DNA from: Verrucomicrobiota bacterium
GTDB taxonomy: Bacteria; Verrucomicrobiota; Verrucomicrobiia; Opitutales; Opitutaceae
Assembly: GCA_023430825.1 (NCBI GenBank)
Contig: JAEYYL010000116.1
Coordinates: 1-12,152 of the forward strand
Reading direction: 5' to 3'
DNA length: 12,152 bases
The notes under the pieces are model-generated. The model was not told where the DNA came from. It saw nothing but the letters and a program-made list of their open reading frames with translations, and ran no database searches. The position numbers and the translations under genes are program-made. Of this stretch, positions 1 through 6,970 are shown piece after piece (position 1 is the first letter of the stretch; every line of letters begins with the position of its first letter).

Positions 1-12
1 GTGTGTTATGTA

Positions 13-33
13 GGGCGGGTCTCCGACCCGCCC
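13..33. repeat. REP-like GC hairpin downstream of the TPR gene
   Basis: GGGCGGGTC and GACCCGCCC form a perfect 9-bp inverted repeat around a 3-nt loop (TCC), preceded by GTA. It lies 64 bp beyond the stop codon of the minus-strand TPR gene. No U-run follows on the minus strand, so a classic intrinsic terminator is unlikely. It looks like a short dispersed extragenic hairpin and shares the GTAG-plus-GC-stem layout of the element at 7831-7944. It may still act as a 3' end stabiliser or weak terminator. Confidence 0.6.
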
Positions 34-96
34 CTTCGCGAGCCAGCCGCACCGCCAAAAAATTTCCCGTTTCCTTCCGTTCGCGTCCTGGATTTC

Positions 97-1785
97 TCAA
101 TACATCGCGAGTTCCGGCCGCCCGTCCGCGTGCTGCCACGCGTCATCGAACCGCGCCCGCACCGCCGCCGCCTCCATCGCGTCGCCCGTCTTTTCCAGCG
201 CGAGCGCCAGCCCGTGCAGCGACCAGCCGTTCTCCGGCCAGCACCGCAGATCCTCGCGAAACACTTCGGCCGCCTCGCCCGCCCGTCCGAGCGACAACAG
301 CACCGCCCCGAGCGTCTGCCGCGTCGGATAGAACCAGAACGCCGGCTCCATGTAGGGCATCGCCTCCTCCAGGGCGACCGCCGCGCGCAGCGCCGTCAGC
401 GCCGTCTCGGACTCTCCGCGCACCAGCGCCGCGCGCCCCTCCGCCAACGCCGCCGCGATTCCCGCAATGTTGACCGCCGGCAGGTAAACGTTGTCCATCG
501 CCGCCACCGCCGCGCCGTCCGCCAGCGCCCGCGCCGCCGCCGCTTCGCTTCGCGCCGCGCCCGCGTCTCCACGCGCCGAATACGCCGTCGCCCGCGCCCA
601 GTGCCACATCACGCGATCGAGCGCCTCCACCGCGTCCGGCTCCGCCGCCGCCAGGATCGTCTCCCAGTCCGCAAACCGCACCGCCGTCAGCAACGCCAGA
701 TGCGTGAACCGCTGCTTCTCCGCCACGGGCGTCCCGCACAGCGGCGAGTTCGCCAGCGTCACGATCTGCGCCGCCTTCGCCTGCGCCTCGGCCCGCCGCC
801 CTTGAAACGTGTAGGCCCACCACAGGAAGTGCTCGTTATGCGGGTAATACATCCCCGGATAAAATCCCTGGATCTGGCACTCCGTGATGTAGCCGCGATC
901 GGCCTTCGCCGCGCGTTCGTTCGCCAGCGCCGCCTCGTGATACATCCCGACCCGCATGAAAATATGCGAAGGCATGTGCACCAGATGCCCGGCGTCGGGC
1001 GCATGAAATTTCAACCGCTCCGCGCTCGCCAGCCCGCGCGCCGGCTCCGGCCCCGCCTCCACGAGATGAATCAACGCATGATTCGCCCCGGGATGACTCG
1101 CGTCCTGCTGCAGCACGTTCTCGATGAGCTCGATGATCTCGCGCGTCTCCGGCTTCGGCGTGACTTTGTCCGCCAGCCAGTAGTCCCACGCCATCGTGTT
1201 CATCACCGCATCCGCATAGAGCACCGCCGCGTCCAAATCGTGCGGCTGCTGCCGCCAGACTTCCCGCATCGCCGCCGCATAGTCCGCGTTGAGCTTCACC
1301 TGGTCCGCGTCTCCGTTTTCCGAATACCGCGCGCCGAGCGCTGCGATGTAGGCCTGCTCCCACCCCGACGCGTGCGCCGCGAGCTCGCGCGCCTTGCCGA
1401 GCGCCACCAGCGCCGGCGGCACCGCACCCGGCTCCATCGGCGCATTGATGTTCGGCCCGTGCGCGAACGCCACGCCCCACCACGCGATCGCGAGTTGGGG
1501 ATCGAGCGTCGCTGCCGCCGTGAAAGAACGGATCGCCTCGTTATGATTGAACCCCCAGAGGAACATCATCCCCTGGTCGAAATAACGCTGGGCGAGCGGA
1601 TCGCGCGTCGACACGCGCTTGGAGTAGTCACCGAGCCCGCTGAACAGCGGCGCCGGGTTTTCGGTGCGGTTCACCGGCGCGACCGAGGGCGCCGGATCGT
1701 CTGCGTAGGACGCGAAGGCGGCCAGACCGGCGAAGCCGAGTCCCGCTACGAGCACCGTGAGGTGAAAGGAAGAAGTGTGTTTCAT
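97..1785 (-). CDS. Exported tetratricopeptide-repeat protein
   Basis: A 562-residue protein. The start at 1785 is chosen because translation there opens with a signal peptide: Lys near the N-terminus, a hydrophobic stretch LTVLVAGLGFAGLAAFA, and a likely cleavage site ASYA before DDPAPS. A start 18 codons upstream would put charged residues ahead of it. CAGG a few bases before the ATG is a weak ribosome site. The mature part is mostly helical with TPR-type pairs, for example RYFDQGMMFLWGFNHNEAIRSF followed by AATLDPQLAIAWWGVAFAHGP, then HMPSHIFMRVGMYHEAALAN and C-terminal repeats ending in FREDLRCWPENGWSLHGLAL. This matches a family of large TPR proteins common in Planctomycetes, Verrucomicrobia and related groups, with no fixed biochemical role. 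It is probably a periplasmic or surface scaffold. It is separated from the kinase operon by 391 bp and likely has its own promoter. Confidence 0.85.
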   Translation of the reverse strand: MKHTSSFHLTVLVAGLGFAGLAAFASYADDPAPSVAPVNRTENPAPLFSGLGDYSKRVSTRDPLAQRYFDQGMMFLWGFNHNEAIRSFTAAATLDPQLAIAWWGVAFAHGPNINAPMEPGAVPPALVALGKARELAAHASGWEQAYIAALGARYSENGDADQVKLNADYAAAMREVWRQQPHDLDAAVLYADAVMNTMAWDYWLADKVTPKPETREIIELIENVLQQDASHPGANHALIHLVEAGPEPARGLASAERLKFHAPDAGHLVHMPSHIFMRVGMYHEAALANERAAKADRGYITECQIQGFYPGMYYPHNEHFLWWAYTFQGRRAEAQAKAAQIVTLANSPLCGTPVAEKQRFTHLALLTAVRFADWETILAAAEPDAVEALDRVMWHWARATAYSARGDAGAARSEAAAARALADGAAVAAMDNVYLPAVNIAGIAAALAEGRAALVRGESETALTALRAAVALEEAMPYMEPAFWFYPTRQTLGAVLLSLGRAGEAAEVFREDLRCWPENGWSLHGLALALEKTGDAMEAAAVRARFDDAWQHADGRPELAMY

Positions 1786-1954
1786 AATATGCCTGGTTGA
1801 TAAAAAAAGCCGCTGGAACCGCTCTCCTCCCCTACACACCGCAAACCCCGCCCGCGGTCACAAAAAAATTCGCCCCCCCTCCGAGCCCCGCCAGCCACCC
1901 CCGACCGCCCCGCGCAACCCGAGCGACCCACCCCATCCCCCCATCACCTCTCCG
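1786..1954 (-). promoter_or_regulatory. G-run-rich leader upstream of the TPR gene
   Basis: This is the promoter-proximal part of the 391-bp gap. On the minus strand (sense for the TPR gene) it carries nine runs of three or more G within about 70 bp. They lie at plus-strand 1873-1879 (seven), 1886-1889, 1898-1902, 1908-1911, 1918-1920, 1927-1929, 1931-1934 and 1937-1942, plus GGGG nearer the gene. Two T7 tracts also occur on that strand (plus-strand A7 at 1802-1808 and 1862-1868). No convincing -35/-10 pair or hairpin-plus-U terminator was seen. The G-runs could fold as a G-quadruplex in DNA or in the 5' UTR; that is inference. Confidence 0.4.
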
Positions 1955-1992
1955 CGACATTAAAATGTCGCATACGCGACATCTTAATGTTC
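1955..1992. repeat. Composite palindrome, copy 1
   Basis: Positions 1957-1990 form a 34-bp near-perfect palindrome (two mismatched pairs) centred at 1973/1974. Each half is itself an inverted repeat: GACAT-TAAA-ATGTC at 1956-1969 and GACAT-CTTA-ATGTT at 1978-1991, with centres 22 bp apart. The 38-bp unit matches copy 2 at 36 of 38 positions. It is AT-rich in a very GC-rich background and lies 170-207 bp upstream of the TPR start. It reads like a double operator, or the end of a small repeat element. I do not recognise the cognate protein. Confidence 0.85.
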
Positions 1993-2086
1993 GCCCGCCC
2001 GCTTGGGCGATCCGCCAAAGCGCACCAATTTGCTTCATTGAATGCTCTCTACAAGTCGGCTCCTCCCCGAGCGTCCTTGGCTTCAT
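1993..2086. other. 94-bp spacer between the two palindromes
   Basis: The spacer looks less GC-rich than its surroundings. It contains a small hairpin, CGCCC-GCTT-GGGCG at 1996-2009, and no gene that I can support. An open frame crosses it on each strand only because the palindromes contain ATG; neither encodes a recognisable domain. Together with the palindromes it makes a roughly 170-bp unit. That unit is loosely flanked by CTCCG at 1950-1954 and again at 2126-2130, which could be a 5-bp target duplication or chance. Confidence 0.4.
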
Positions 2087-2124
2087 CGACATTAAGATGT
2101 CGCATATGCGACATCTTAATGTTC
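2087..2124. repeat. Composite palindrome, copy 2 (perfect)
   Basis: Positions 2089-2122 form a perfect 34-bp palindrome centred at 2105/2106 (GCAT|ATGC). It contains GACAT-TAAG-ATGTC at 2088-2101 and GACAT-CTTA-ATGTT at 2110-2123, whose centres are 22 bp apart, about two helical turns. Its centre is 132 bp from that of copy 1. It lies 53 bp beyond the kinase stop codon. Transcribed RNA could fold into a stem of about 15 pairs, but no U-run follows, so a terminator role is less likely than protein binding. Confidence 0.9.
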
Positions 2125-2127
2125 ACT

Positions 2128-2139
2128 CCGGCGCGCCGG
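2128..2139 (-). terminator. GC palindrome downstream of the kinase operon
   Basis: CCGGCGCGCCGG is a perfect 12-bp palindrome 37 bp after the kinase stop codon and next to palindrome copy 2. It could form a very GC-rich hairpin at the 3' end of the sigma-kinase transcript. No U-tract follows, so intrinsic termination is uncertain, and short GC palindromes are common in such genomes. Confidence 0.25.
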
Positions 2140-2176
2140 GTTTGCGCGACCGCTTACCTCCAGCGACGGCGATTCA

Positions 2177-5100
2177 TCATCGCTGCGGACCACCCGGGGT
2201 GATCGTGTCGAAGGGCAGCGCCGCCCACACGCGCACCGCGCCTTCGTAGTCCGCCGTCACCAGCAGATTTCCATCCGGCGAAAACAGCGCCGCGAAGATA
2301 TTCCGCTCATGCCCCGGCAGCGACGCCACCTCCTGCCGCGTCGCGAGACTCCACAGCTTCACCTGATCCACCACCGTCGCCATCGAGCGCCCGTCCGGCG
2401 AGAACGCGATGTCATACACGCCCTCCTGATGACTCGTCGCCACTTCGCCCACCAGCGCACCGTTATCCGCATCCCAGAACCGCAGTCCGAAATTTTCCTG
2501 CGCCGACACCAACAGTCCGCTGTCCGCCGAAAATCGCATGCTGTAAACCAGCCGCTCCGGCTTCACCGCGCGCAGCATCGCCCCGCTCCCGCCATCGTGA
2601 AACTGGATCGAGCTCGCCGTCGCCAGCGCAAGCATCCGCCCGTCCGGCCTCCACACCAGCGGCATGTTGAAATCCTCCCCGTGCAACTCCCCCGCCACCG
2701 CGTGCTCGCTCCGCAGCGCCCGCGAAGCCACATCCCACAACCGCAACATCCCGTCCTCGCCCACCGTCGCCAGCACCCGGCCATCCGGTGAAAACGCCGC
2801 ATTGCGCACCCGCCGCGCATGCGCCGCCCAGACGTGCGTCGCCCGCGTCGACAACTCCCGCAGTTGCACCCGCCCGTCCAGCATCCCGATCGCCAGCGTG
2901 TCGAGATCGGGCGCGATCGCCGGTGCAATGATCTCGAAATCGCGCGTGAGCACGCCGGTCAGATCCACCGCCTGCGCCATCGCCCGTCGCTCGCTCCGCC
3001 GCGCGACATCCCAGAACCGCAGCGCGCCCGTCTCGTCGATCGTCGCGAGCGTTGCACCATCCGCCGAAAACCCCAGCGGCTGCGTCGGCGGCCCGCGCGC
3101 GATCAACGCCGCTCCGCTCCGGCGCGTGCGCGTATCCCACTCCGCCACGCGCCCGGATTGCTCGAGCGTCAGCAGCGTGTCGCCGCCGTCCGCGAACGTC
3201 ATCGCCCAGATCTGGTCGAGCGGCCCCTGCAACGAAACCAGTTCCTCCCCCGTGCGCAGGTTCCACAACCGCACCACGCGGTCCGACGCCACGCTCGCCA
3301 GCACGTCCGGTTCGCCGGGCGCCAGTTCCAGGCTGCTCACAAATCCGTGATGCCGCATGCTCCCCACCCGCTCCGCCCGCGTCTCCACATTCCAACTACG
3401 TATCCGCCCGTGCCAGCATCCCGCGATCAACTCGCGCCCGTCCGGCGAGAACACCAGGCTCACGATATCCTCCGGCGCGCCCCTCATCCCGGGCTGCAGC
3501 TCGAGCCCCGGCACCGACCACAACTCCAGCTCGCAGCGATTCGCCCAGCTCTCGCCCGTGCCCGTCGCGAGCAATGAGCCATCCGGCGAAAACGCCAGCG
3601 TTCGCGCATTGTGCCAGGCCTTGAACGTCCGCTCACGACTCGCGATCTCGCGCCATCCCTCCGCGTCCCGGCCCCACAAGCGCAACCGCGCCCCGCCCGT
3701 CGCCATCCAGCGTCCGTCCGCCGAAAACGCCACCGCGCGCACCGCCTCGCCCTCGACCCGCTCGCGCCGCGCCCACGTGCCGATCTCCCACGCCGCCAAT
3801 CCGCCATCGCCGCCCGCCAGCAGCGCGCCGCCGCCCGCGACCGACGCATCGAACGCCATCGTCACGTAGCCCGCCGGCAGCGTGAACACCGGTTGCCCCG
3901 GTGCATCGCGGTCCCACACCACATTGCTCGCCGCCACGAGGCTTGTGCCGGGAATCGCCACGATCTGCCGCTCGCCCGTCGGCACACGCTGCACTTCGCG
4001 TTCCTCGCTCTCGGTGTGCGTCCAAAGATACCGCCACTCGAAACCCCGCCGATCGGCACCGCCCCGCGCCGGCCGGTGCCGTTCGAGCAGCGCGCGCGCC
4101 TGCCCGCGGCTGCTCCGCGCCAGCGCCTGCTGCGCGAGGTTCATGTCCGCCGCGTAAAGATTGTCCTCCGCCCGCTCCCGCTCCGCGCGTATCCGAAAAG
4201 CGGCGACCGGCGAGCCGATCGACACCGCCGCGGCCAGCACCACCGTCGCCGCGACCAGGCTGGCGAGCGCCGGCCGCCGCCGCCCCCAGCGCCACACCCG
4301 CTCCGCCCGGCTCACCGGCCGCGCCGCGATCGGTTCGTGCCGCAGGAAACGCCGCAGGTCCGCCGCCAGCCCGCGCGCGTCGGCGTAGCGTTTCGCCGGG
4401 TCCTTCTCCAGGCACTTCAATGCGATCGTGTCCAGGTCGCGCGGCACGCCCGCGACGAGCAGTCGCAGCGGCACCGGTTCGCCGTGCACGACCTGATGCA
4501 GCGTATCCGGAATCGTCTCACCGAAAAACGGCGGACGCCCCGCGAGACAGTGATACAGCACCGCGCCCAGCGCATGCACGTCCGACGCCGGCCCGAGCGC
4601 GCCGCCGCGCGCCTGCTCCGGCGACATGTAATTCGGCGAGCCCATGATCTGCCCCGGCATCGTCAGGTCCGCATCCGCCTCCATCCGCTTCGCGAGCCCG
4701 AAATCCGCCACGTGTGGTTGATCCGCCGTGTCGACCAGGATGTTCGAGGGCTTCAGATCGCGGTGCAGAATCCCGCGCGCGTGCGCGCACTGCACCGCAT
4801 CCGCCACCGCCGCCATCAACCGCGCCGCGCGCTGCGCCGACAGCGGCCGCTGCGCCACCATCGCCGCGAGCGTCGCGCCCTCCACCAGGTCCATCGCGAG
4901 ATAATGCCGCCCGTGATGCACGCCGACTTCGTGGATCGTCACGATGCCGGGATGCCGCAACCCCGCGGCCGCCGACGCCTCCGTGCGAAACCGCCGCGCC
5001 GCATCCGTCGTCACGCGTCCCGCCAGATCCAGCACCTTCAACGCCACCAGCCGCTCGAGGCTCGTCTGCCGCGCCTTGAACACCACGCCCATCGCGCCGC

Positions 5101-5323
5101 GCCCGATCGTCTCGATCAACTCGTAGTCCGCAAACACGCCCGGCGCTTCCGGCAACGTGTCCGACCCATCATTTGCCTCGCCGCCGTCATCCGCGTCGTC
5201 GCCCGCATCGAGCGTCAACGCCAGGTTCAGCAAACATGCCGGACAGCGCTCCGGCGGCACGCCGGCGCGCAGCGGCGCTCCACAGGTCGGACACACATCG
5301 CGCGGCAAATCGGTGCGGGACAT
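2177..5323 (-). CDS. Ser/Thr protein kinase with zinc ribbon and WD40 propellers
   Basis: A 1048-residue Hanks-type kinase. An N-terminal zinc ribbon has Cys11, Cys14, Cys27 and Cys30. The kinase domain runs from about residue 67 to 330, with the Gly loop GRGAMG (74-79), VALK Lys96, HRD (187-189) with KPSN (191-194), DFG (207-209) and SPE (234-236), so it should be active. One membrane helix follows (about 350-375, ALASLVAATVVLAAAVSIG), then a coiled, charged linker, and then about 14 WD40-like units to the C-terminus (AFSPDGRVLATVGEDG, AFSPDGRSMATVV and others), enough for two seven-bladed propellers. This implies a cytoplasmic kinase and an extracytoplasmic sensing or scaffold part. GAGG sits 7 nt before the ATG. 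It lies 31 bp downstream of the sigma factor gene, probably in one operon. Its substrate is unknown; the adjacent sigma factor is the obvious candidate. Confidence 0.93.
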   Translation of the reverse strand: MSRTDLPRDVCPTCGAPLRAGVPPERCPACLLNLALTLDAGDDADDGGEANDGSDTLPEAPGVFADYELIETIGRGAMGVVFKARQTSLERLVALKVLDLAGRVTTDAARRFRTEASAAAGLRHPGIVTIHEVGVHHGRHYLAMDLVEGATLAAMVAQRPLSAQRAARLMAAVADAVQCAHARGILHRDLKPSNILVDTADQPHVADFGLAKRMEADADLTMPGQIMGSPNYMSPEQARGGALGPASDVHALGAVLYHCLAGRPPFFGETIPDTLHQVVHGEPVPLRLLVAGVPRDLDTIALKCLEKDPAKRYADARGLAADLRRFLRHEPIAARPVSRAERVWRWGRRRPALASLVAATVVLAAAVSIGSPVAAFRIRAERERAEDNLYAADMNLAQQALARSSRGQARALLERHRPARGGADRRGFEWRYLWTHTESEEREVQRVPTGERQIVAIPGTSLVAASNVVWDRDAPGQPVFTLPAGYVTMAFDASVAGGGALLAGGDGGLAAWEIGTWARRERVEGEAVRAVAFSADGRWMATGGARLRLWGRDAEGWREIASRERTFKAWHNARTLAFSPDGSLLATGTGESWANRCELELWSVPGLELQPGMRGAPEDIVSLVFSPDGRELIAGCWHGRIRSWNVETRAERVGSMRHHGFVSSLELAPGEPDVLASVASDRVVRLWNLRTGEELVSLQGPLDQIWAMTFADGGDTLLTLEQSGRVAEWDTRTRRSGAALIARGPPTQPLGFSADGATLATIDETGALRFWDVARRSERRAMAQAVDLTGVLTRDFEIIAPAIAPDLDTLAIGMLDGRVQLRELSTRATHVWAAHARRVRNAAFSPDGRVLATVGEDGMLRLWDVASRALRSEHAVAGELHGEDFNMPLVWRPDGRMLALATASSIQFHDGGSGAMLRAVKPERLVYSMRFSADSGLLVSAQENFGLRFWDADNGALVGEVATSHQEGVYDIAFSPDGRSMATVVDQVKLWSLATRQEVASLPGHERNIFAALFSPDGNLLVTADYEGAVRVWAALPFDTITPGGPQR

Positions 5324-5354
5324 GTTCTTTCCTCACCGCAAAAATCCGCGCCGG

Positions 5355-6113
5355 TCACGCCGTCGCCGCCGCAATGAGCTGGCGAATCTCCTCGTCGATC
5401 TCCGCCGGCGTCGCGACCGTCTGCGCGATCTCGTCGCGCAACAGCTCGCCGAAACGTTTCCTTAGCCGGTGCACGGTCATTTTCAACGCGCTCGGCTTGA
5501 GATCCAGCTGCACCGTCAGCTCCGCGTAGGGCAGCGCGCCGTCGCTTCCGGTCAAACACGGCTCCAGCGCGGCGAACAACTCCGCCTTCCCCTGCCGTCC
5601 ATACTCCTGCCGCAGCCGCTCGCGCACGGTTTCGAGCACCGTCGCCGCCCAGCGCCGGTCGTAAAGCGACTCCGGCGTCGCGTCGTCCGCCGGCTCCAGC
5701 CGGTAGCGCGCATCCGCGTCCACACCATCGAGCGAAAACGTCGTCGTGCCGCCGCCGCGTTTCGCCGCGTTGTCGCGCCGCCATTCGTTGACGAGAAAAT
5801 GATCCAGCGCGCGCAGCAGATAAGAGCGAAACTTCCCGCCGTCGCGCCGCACGCCGACCGGAAACCCCAGCCGCAGCAGCCGCGAGAAAAACTCCTGCGT
5901 GAGGTCCTCCGCCTCCGCCGGCGCGCGGCCCTTCCGCCGGACGTAAGCATAAACCGGATACCAATACGTCCGGCACAGCCGGTCCAGCGCCGCCGCCGCG
6001 CCGGGATGATCCGGGTCGCCCGCCGCCAGCACCACCGTCCACAAGGTCGTGCCGAACACCGGCGAGCGGGCCGACGGCGTGGGGTCGGGGAGGTCGCTGT
6101 CGGGCGGGTTCAT
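5355..6113 (-). CDS. ECF-type RNA polymerase sigma factor
   Basis: A 252-residue sigma-70-family protein. The start at 6113 (MNPPDSD) is preferred because sequence further upstream does not look like sigma factor and family members start shortly before the TTLWTVVLAAGD motif (here residues 22-33). Region 2 covers about 41-112 (LDRLCRTYWYPVYAYVRR, then AEDLTQEFFSRLL, then FRSYLLRALDHFLVNEWRR). Region 4 covers about 155-230, with a helix-turn-helix in LPYAELTVQLDLKPSALKMTVHRLRKRFGELL. A short acidic tail follows (TPAEIDEEIRQL). It resembles the ECF sigma factors found next to Ser/Thr kinases in Planctomycetes and Verrucomicrobia. No anti-sigma gene is visible next to it, so control by the downstream kinase is plausible. 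The start lacks a clear Shine-Dalgarno sequence. Confidence 0.9.
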   Translation of the reverse strand: MNPPDSDLPDPTPSARSPVFGTTLWTVVLAAGDPDHPGAAAALDRLCRTYWYPVYAYVRRKGRAPAEAEDLTQEFFSRLLRLGFPVGVRRDGGKFRSYLLRALDHFLVNEWRRDNAAKRGGGTTTFSLDGVDADARYRLEPADDATPESLYDRRWAATVLETVRERLRQEYGRQGKAELFAALEPCLTGSDGALPYAELTVQLDLKPSALKMTVHRLRKRFGELLRDEIAQTVATPAEIDEEIRQLIAAATA

Positions 6114-6211
6114 GGTCAAGAATGGGAAGTGGGCGGCCCCAGGCGGGGTGCGACGCCCGGCATCGTTGCAAAACGCTAGCGCCCGCGTCGCGCCGACGGC
6201 GAGCACTTTGC

Positions 6212-6223
6212 GGCGCCGGCGCC
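6212..6223 (-). terminator. GC palindrome at the end of the toxin gene
   Basis: GGCGCCGGCGCC is a self-complementary 12-mer starting one base after the PIN gene's stop codon on the minus strand. It may form a hairpin at the end of the toxin-antitoxin transcript, in the 111-bp gap before the sigma factor start. There is no U-run. The rest of the gap (6114-6211) must hold the sigma operon promoter, but I could not pick out a convincing one. Confidence 0.25.
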
Positions 6224-6224
6224 C

Positions 6225-6623
6225 TCACCAAAGCGTCGCCACCAGCCCCGAGTCCGCGATGTTCGCATCCTTCGTCACCAGCGTCAGCCCATGCACCTTC
6301 GCTGTCGCCGTGATCACCCGGTCAAACTGATCGCCATGGGGCAGCTTCAACCCCGGCGCCGTGATCGCGATCGGCAGCGTGATCGGCAGCACTTGCACAA
6401 AGTCCAGAAGCTGGCCCAAAACTCTGGCCGGCGAGCCACTGAAGGAAATTTTCCCTGTCTGCAGGAGCAGACCGGTCTCCTGCAGCGTCACATCCGAAAT
6501 CGCCAGCTGCTCGTAAGGCGTCACCGCCAGCACGCGCGCCGCCTCCGCCCCCAGCCGTTCCTCATCGACCGCCGCCCATAGAAATGCGTGCGTATCGAGC
6601 AGGTATTTCAGCCGCGATTTCAC
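6225..6623 (-). CDS. PIN-domain toxin, VapC-like ribonuclease
   Basis: A 132-residue PIN domain, the usual length for VapC-type toxins, which are Mg-dependent endoribonucleases acting on tRNA or other RNA. The motifs are LLDTHAFLW with Asp10, TLQETGLLL with Glu49, HGDQFDRVI with Asp98 and Asp101, and LVTKDANI with Asp119, so the acidic metal site appears complete. The start is GTG at 6623, in the GTGA overlap with the antitoxin stop codon, which points to translational coupling. GGAAG lies about 8 nt upstream. The target RNA cannot be read from the sequence. Confidence 0.88.
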   Translation of the reverse strand: MKSRLKYLLDTHAFLWAAVDEERLGAEAARVLAVTPYEQLAISDVTLQETGLLLQTGKISFSGSPARVLGQLLDFVQVLPITLPIAITAPGLKLPHGDQFDRVITATAKVHGLTLVTKDANIADSGLVATLW

Positions 6624-6862
6624 AGCGACGGCTTCCAGCCATCGGCCTTCAGCGTCGGGCGCGTTAGATCGTCGTGAAACGCGATCTTGCCGCGCGCGGC
6701 TCCCAACAGGGTGTCGCGCGCACCCACCGCGGTGAAAATGAATTCACCCTCCTTGTCACGAATGCGCACCGTCCCACCGCGACGCGCCTTCGTCTTGAAG
6801 GCGGCAAATTCTCGAAGAAACGTGCGAACGTTGGTTGTCATGCCCCGAATGTTGTCTGACAT
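6620..6862 (-). CDS. Phd/YefM-like antitoxin of the PIN toxin
   Basis: A small protein immediately upstream of the toxin gene and overlapping it by 4 bp. Two starts are possible: MSDNIRG at 6862 (80 residues) and MTTNVRT at 6841 (73 residues). I prefer 6862 because GGTGG lies 5 nt before it, whereas 6841 has only GGGG almost touching the ATG. The body (VRTFLREFAAFKTKARRG, then TVRIRDKEGEFIFTAV) has the helix-then-strand pattern of Phd/YefM-type DNA-binding antitoxins. The C-terminal tail HDDLTRPTLKADGWKPSL would wrap the toxin. Such antitoxins usually repress their own promoter. The family call rests on pattern and context and is less certain than that of the toxin. Confidence 0.72.
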   Translation of the reverse strand: MSDNIRGMTTNVRTFLREFAAFKTKARRGGTVRIRDKEGEFIFTAVGARDTLLGAARGKIAFHDDLTRPTLKADGWKPSL

Positions 6863-6970
6863 CTTAACCACCGTCAAGCGGTGCACCGGGGCGTCGGCGC
6901 CTTTCTGGTCCACGGATACTCGCGGTCATCCCTTTCTTGCCCCACGGCCTTTGCGCCGCACCGTCCTTGT
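6863..6970. promoter_or_regulatory. Divergent region between antitoxin and DUF72 genes
   Basis: A 108-bp gap that should hold promoters for both directions. No clear -35/-10 pair was seen. GACATCTTAA at 6858-6867 spans the antitoxin start at 6862 and is identical to the 10-mer in the right halves of the palindromes at 1955-1992 and 2087-2124. No Shine-Dalgarno sequence precedes the DUF72 start (CCGTCCTTGT before the ATG). Confidence 0.35.

Noticed and set aside
1..1800. 599-codon open frame on the plus strand opposite the TPR gene
   Set aside because: Arg/Pro/His-rich translation with no domain, mirroring a GC-rich gene with a clear signal peptide and TPR motifs on the other strand; a codon-bias shadow.
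1862..1868. T7 tract on the minus strand as a terminator
   Set aside because: No stable hairpin directly precedes it on that strand, and it lies upstream of the TPR gene rather than after one.
1955..2124. Palindromes as a mini CRISPR array
   Set aside because: Only two repeats with a 94-bp spacer, no cas genes, and each repeat is fully self-complementary.
1832..2249. Small frames across the palindrome region, some containing Cys-x-x-Cys (CRVCDILM) repeated
   Set aside because: The repeated peptides are simply translations of the palindromes and no ribosome site or conserved protein is seen.
3611..5377. 588-codon plus-strand frame opposite the kinase domain
   Set aside because: Extremely Arg-rich, no recognisable motif, and fully antisense to a canonical kinase.
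6225..6862. Toxin-antitoxin pair as part of a larger defence island
   Set aside because: Neighbours are a sigma-kinase operon and a DUF72 gene; no nuclease, helicase, methylase or phage gene is present.
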